This document shows, one piece after another, positions 61,743 to 64,000 of a stretch of 64,000 nucleotides of DNA (positions within the stretch are counted from its first letter, which is position 1; each line of letters opens with the position of its first letter). The translations under genes and the position numbers were made by a program. Source of the DNA: CAVXJN01 sp963773585 (lineage in GTDB: Bacteria > Pseudomonadota > Gammaproteobacteria > JASBUN01); the NCBI GenBank assembly GCA_963773585.1, contig CAVZBR010000001.1, forward strand, positions 496,001 through 560,000, read 5' to 3'. A model generated the notes under the pieces. It ran no database searches. It was not told where the DNA came from and saw only the letters and a program-made list of their open reading frames with translations.

Positions 61743-62243
61743 ATTGATGAAGGGCCTGCAGCACGGCTCGATTATGCACCGCGTGCGGCGCACTGTCAGC
61801 CGGGAACTACGCACCGCCGGCAGCCCGTAGGTCGGGGTAGCGTAACCCGACGATCACCCGCGCCGCAGCCGCAAAGCCCAGATCAACCGTAGGTCGGGTT
61901 AGCGCAGCGTAACCCGCCAATCTTCCGTTCGGCTCCGCCGATGTCGGGTTCGCTCTCCGGGCTTAACCCGACCTACGAATCTGCGCCGCCACCGGTATAT
62001 TTCCGCCACCCATAGGTCGGCTTAGCGCAGCGTAACCCGACAACGTTGCGTTCGGCTGGAGCAATGTCGGGTTCGCCCTGCGGGCTTAACCCGACCTACG
62101 AATCTGCGCCGCCACCGGTATATTTCCGCCACCCATAGGTCGGGTTAGCGCAGCGTAACCCGACAACGTTGCGTTCGGGTGCAGCAATGTCGGATACGCC
62201 CTCCGGACGTAACCCGACAACAACGCTCGGTGCGGTCGGGGAA
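61743..62243. repeat. REP/REPIN array between yihY-like and folE genes
   Basis: A partial GTAG-REP at 61827-61851, then three REPIN-like pairs at 61889-61976, 62012-62099 and 62135-62218. Each pair starts with (G/A)TAGGTCGGGTTA, has the TAACCCGAC stem and ends with an inverted copy finishing in TAACCCGACCTAC; the last pair lacks the final CTAC. The spacing between pairs is 123 bp. No gene lies within it, and no RAYT transposase is in the window. Confidence 0.9.
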
Positions 62244-62873
62244 TCAACGGTTCCTGAGCAAATCCAACAGTTCGCTGCGGGTGCGCGCATTCTCCCGCAG
62301 GCTGCCGCGCATGGCGCTGGTGACGGTGGAGCTGTTCTGTTTCTGGACGCCGCGCATCATCATGCAAAAATGACTGGCTTCCATGATCACCGCCACACCG
62401 TGGGGTTCGAGGATCTGCATCAACGCGTCCGCGATCTGATTGGTGAGCCGTTCCTGGACTTGCAAGCGGCGGGCGAAGACGTCCACGATGCGGGCCACCT
62501 TGCTGAGTCCTATGATTTTTTCGTTCGGCAGATACGCTACGTGCGCTTTGCCGAAGAAGGGCAGGACATGGTGCTCGCACATGGAGTAGAACTCGATGTC
62601 CTTGACCAGCACCAGTTCCTGGCAGGATTCTTCGAAGATCGCGCCACGGACTACCTGCTCGACGGACATCTGATAGCCGCTGGTGAGAAAATCCAGTGCT
62701 TTGGCTACCCGTAGGGGAGTGCGCCGCAGTCCTTCCCGTTCGGGATCTTCGCCGAGTTTGAGCAGTACGTTGCGGATCAGGGATTCGAATTCCGGGTCGT
62801 AGACTTCGTCCGGCTCGGCGTCGATGTTGTCGGCGTAGTGTCCGGGGTCGCTGCGTTTCTCTTTTTGGCTCAT
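62244..62873 (-). CDS. folE: GTP cyclohydrolase I
   Basis: 209 residues. Zinc Cys/His in EFYSMCEHHVLPFFGKAHVAY and the second Cys in SHFCMMMRGVQKQNS; the substrate loop around LTSGYQMSVEQVV. First step of tetrahydrofolate (and tetrahydrobiopterin-like) synthesis from GTP. ATG 62873 (MSQKEK) is chosen over a frame starting at 62894. Its transcript runs into the REPIN array. Confidence 0.95.
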   Translation of the reverse strand: MSQKEKRSDPGHYADNIDAEPDEVYDPEFESLIRNVLLKLGEDPEREGLRRTPLRVAKALDFLTSGYQMSVEQVVRGAIFEESCQELVLVKDIEFYSMCEHHVLPFFGKAHVAYLPNEKIIGLSKVARIVDVFARRLQVQERLTNQIADALMQILEPHGVAVIMEASHFCMMMRGVQKQNSSTVTSAMRGSLRENARTRSELLDLLRNR

Positions 62874-63046
62874 GGCTCCGCTCGTTTGGCGCAAACTTCA
62901 AAGTATAACCGTGGAACGTTTACCATGGCTGATACTCGGATGTATTCACATATGTAAAACTGGGTTATGCTTGGACGATGGTCGGCGGGAATGCCCGCCT
63001 CGGAGCACGCCTCCGCTTGTCGTGAAACTAGCGCAGGATCCTATTT

Positions 63047-64000
63047 GTGGCGACTGTTCGATCTGCGTCCCATCGTCGCCGACGCGGTGACGTTCATGTA
63101 CCCGACGGCCGTCGAAGTTCGGAGCTGTTCAGCGACCACTGGTATGAACCGCGGTGGGCGGACCAGCGACTCCAGTTCATCACCCGCTATGTCTTCTCTT
63201 TCATCGGCCTCGTCTATTTCAACTTCGTCTTCGACTATACCTCACCGTGGCTCAGTCTACGGTCCGTGAGCGGCGGCCTCCTGTTCTATATGTGCTGGGT
63301 GACGTTCTGGTTCGTGCGGGCGCGGCGCGTGCCGTTCTCTCCGCGTCGCGTGCGAATTACCATGTGGGGCGACGTACTTGCCGTATCGATGACGGTGCTG
63401 ACCGATCCATTCGTCGCCCCCATTTCGAGCCTGGTGTACATGCTGATCGTATTGGGGAACGGAATGCGTTACGGCATGCGCTATTTTGCCGAGGCCTTGC
63501 TGGCGACGTTTGCTGCGGCTTTGGTGGTGCTCACGTTGCGTTATTCCGCCAACATCCATTTGATGCACCCGGGGGTGTTGTTCCTGAACCTGTTCGCGGC
63601 ACTGGTGCTGGTCTACGCCTACATCCTCATGAGTCGCGTCGACGCCAGCAGGCGCATGCTGGAGCGCAGCAGTCGCCTCGACGCGCTTACCGGCCTGATC
63701 AACCGCAGAGCGCTGTTCGCCGCCGCGGAAAAGCTCTTGCAGCCAGTCGACGGCGCGCCGAGACAATTGGTGGTGATGTTTGCCGATCTGGATAAATTCA
63801 AGGCCATCAACGATACCCGGGGACATGGCGAGGGCGATCGGGTGTTGTGTGAGGTGGCCCGTATCCTGCGCACCAGCGTGCGTGATTCAGATGTGGTGGC
63901 CCGCTATGGGGGCGACGAGTTCGTCATGATCCTGGTGGATAGCGACCTGGAGCAGGCCAATGCCGTGGCGGAACGGATTCGCGAGCGCATCGAGGATTGG
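63047..64000 (+). CDS. Membrane GGDEF diguanylate cyclase, cut by window edge
   Basis: At least 318 codons from GTG 63047 (AGGA 9 bp upstream) to the window end, still open. Five TM helices (FITRYVFSFIGLVYF, GGLLFYMCWVTFWFV, VLAVSMTVLTDPFVA, LLATFAAALVVLTL, LFLNLFAALVLVYAYIL), then a linker and GGDEF domain: SRLDALTGLINRRALFA, FADLDKFKAINDTRGHGEGDR and the intact active site RYGGDEFVMIL. Makes c-di-GMP. The sensor is unlike that of the other GGDEF protein at 30.8 kb. The C-terminus lies outside the window. Confidence 0.9.
   Translation, partial: MATVRSASHRRRRGDVHVPDGRRSSELFSDHWYEPRWADQRLQFITRYVFSFIGLVYFNFVFDYTSPWLSLRSVSGGLLFYMCWVTFWFVRARRVPFSPRRVRITMWGDVLAVSMTVLTDPFVAPISSLVYMLIVLGNGMRYGMRYFAEALLATFAAALVVLTLRYSANIHLMHPGVLFLNLFAALVLVYAYILMSRVDASRRMLERSSRLDALTGLINRRALFAAAEKLLQPVDGAPRQLVVMFADLDKFKAINDTRGHGEGDRVLCEVARILRTSVRDSDVVARYGGDEFVMILVDSDLEQANAVAERIRERIEDW

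Overview
The window looks like a chromosomal segment of a high-GC (roughly 60-65 % by eye) gammaproteobacterium. The evidence is a set of families typical of that class: a 526-residue type-I glutamate-cysteine ligase, HspQ, YcgL, a DUF1820 relic, DUF2288, iron superoxide dismutase, PpnP and an RHH-less PutA. BCCT transport, proline catabolism and a sucrose-phosphatase-like HAD enzyme would suit a brackish or marine organism, but that is inference. I saw no rRNA, tRNA, prophage, transposase or CRISPR array. Most genes are housekeeping or conserved-hypothetical, in short operons on both strands.

Layout. 0.4-5.2 kb: an ATP-grasp ligase overlapping a zinc metallopeptidase; a small Cys-rich protein, DUF2288 and RraA; a MerR/B12 regulator; a Bcp-type peroxiredoxin. 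5.2-16.3 kb: a large ExeA/MshM-like ATPase, DUF3775, a TlpA-like thioredoxin, a beta-propeller, a GST, DUF1244, a small cytochrome c with a YfiM-like protein, a sucrose-phosphatase-like HAD protein, an Xre/MbcA-like protein, a GATase with an odd start, a secreted retropepsin and an EF-hand protein. 16.4-29.4 kb: PutA, a GlcG/HbpS-like protein, a TPR protein with two aspartyl-protease motifs, an exported methyltransferase, a DUF3857 transglutaminase, DUF488, MsrA, DUF4126, a HugZ-like protein, an Rdx protein, an Fe-S uracil-DNA glycosylase and a rhomboid protease.

29.4-40.9 kb: MarC, then a nine-copy 75-bp tandem array of GTAG-type REP units, a membrane diguanylate cyclase, isoaspartyl peptidase, a DUF1820 pseudogene, HAD and CDP-alcohol transferase genes, a YigB-like HAD, a Nudix hydrolase, a relic of an autotransporter-type serine protease, a histidine phosphatase with a DnaA-box-like cluster upstream, a patatin and gshA. 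41-64 kb: two FHA proteins, sodB, an SDR, a BCCT transporter, PpnP, an SRAP protein, a CBS protein, an HPF/cold-shock fusion, a LEA2 lipoprotein-DUF6394-K+ channel operon, PilZ, ilvD, hspQ, ycgL, a cold-shock gene, a BrkB-family protein, a REPIN array, folE and a second membrane GGDEF protein cut by the right edge.

Themes: redox and stress defence (peroxiredoxin, MsrA, SodB, GshA, GST, TlpA-like), osmotic and ion homeostasis (BCCT, K+ channel, PutA, MarC), and c-di-GMP signalling (two GGDEF proteins and one PilZ). The strongest unexplained signals are the two REP-type arrays, the decayed genes (DUF1820, the autotransporter tail, the GATase start) and the DnaA-box-like region near 37.9 kb. I found no convincing new multi-gene defence or biosynthetic system; the ATP-grasp/metallopeptidase pair and the LEA2-DUF6394-channel operon are the best candidates for under-described modules.
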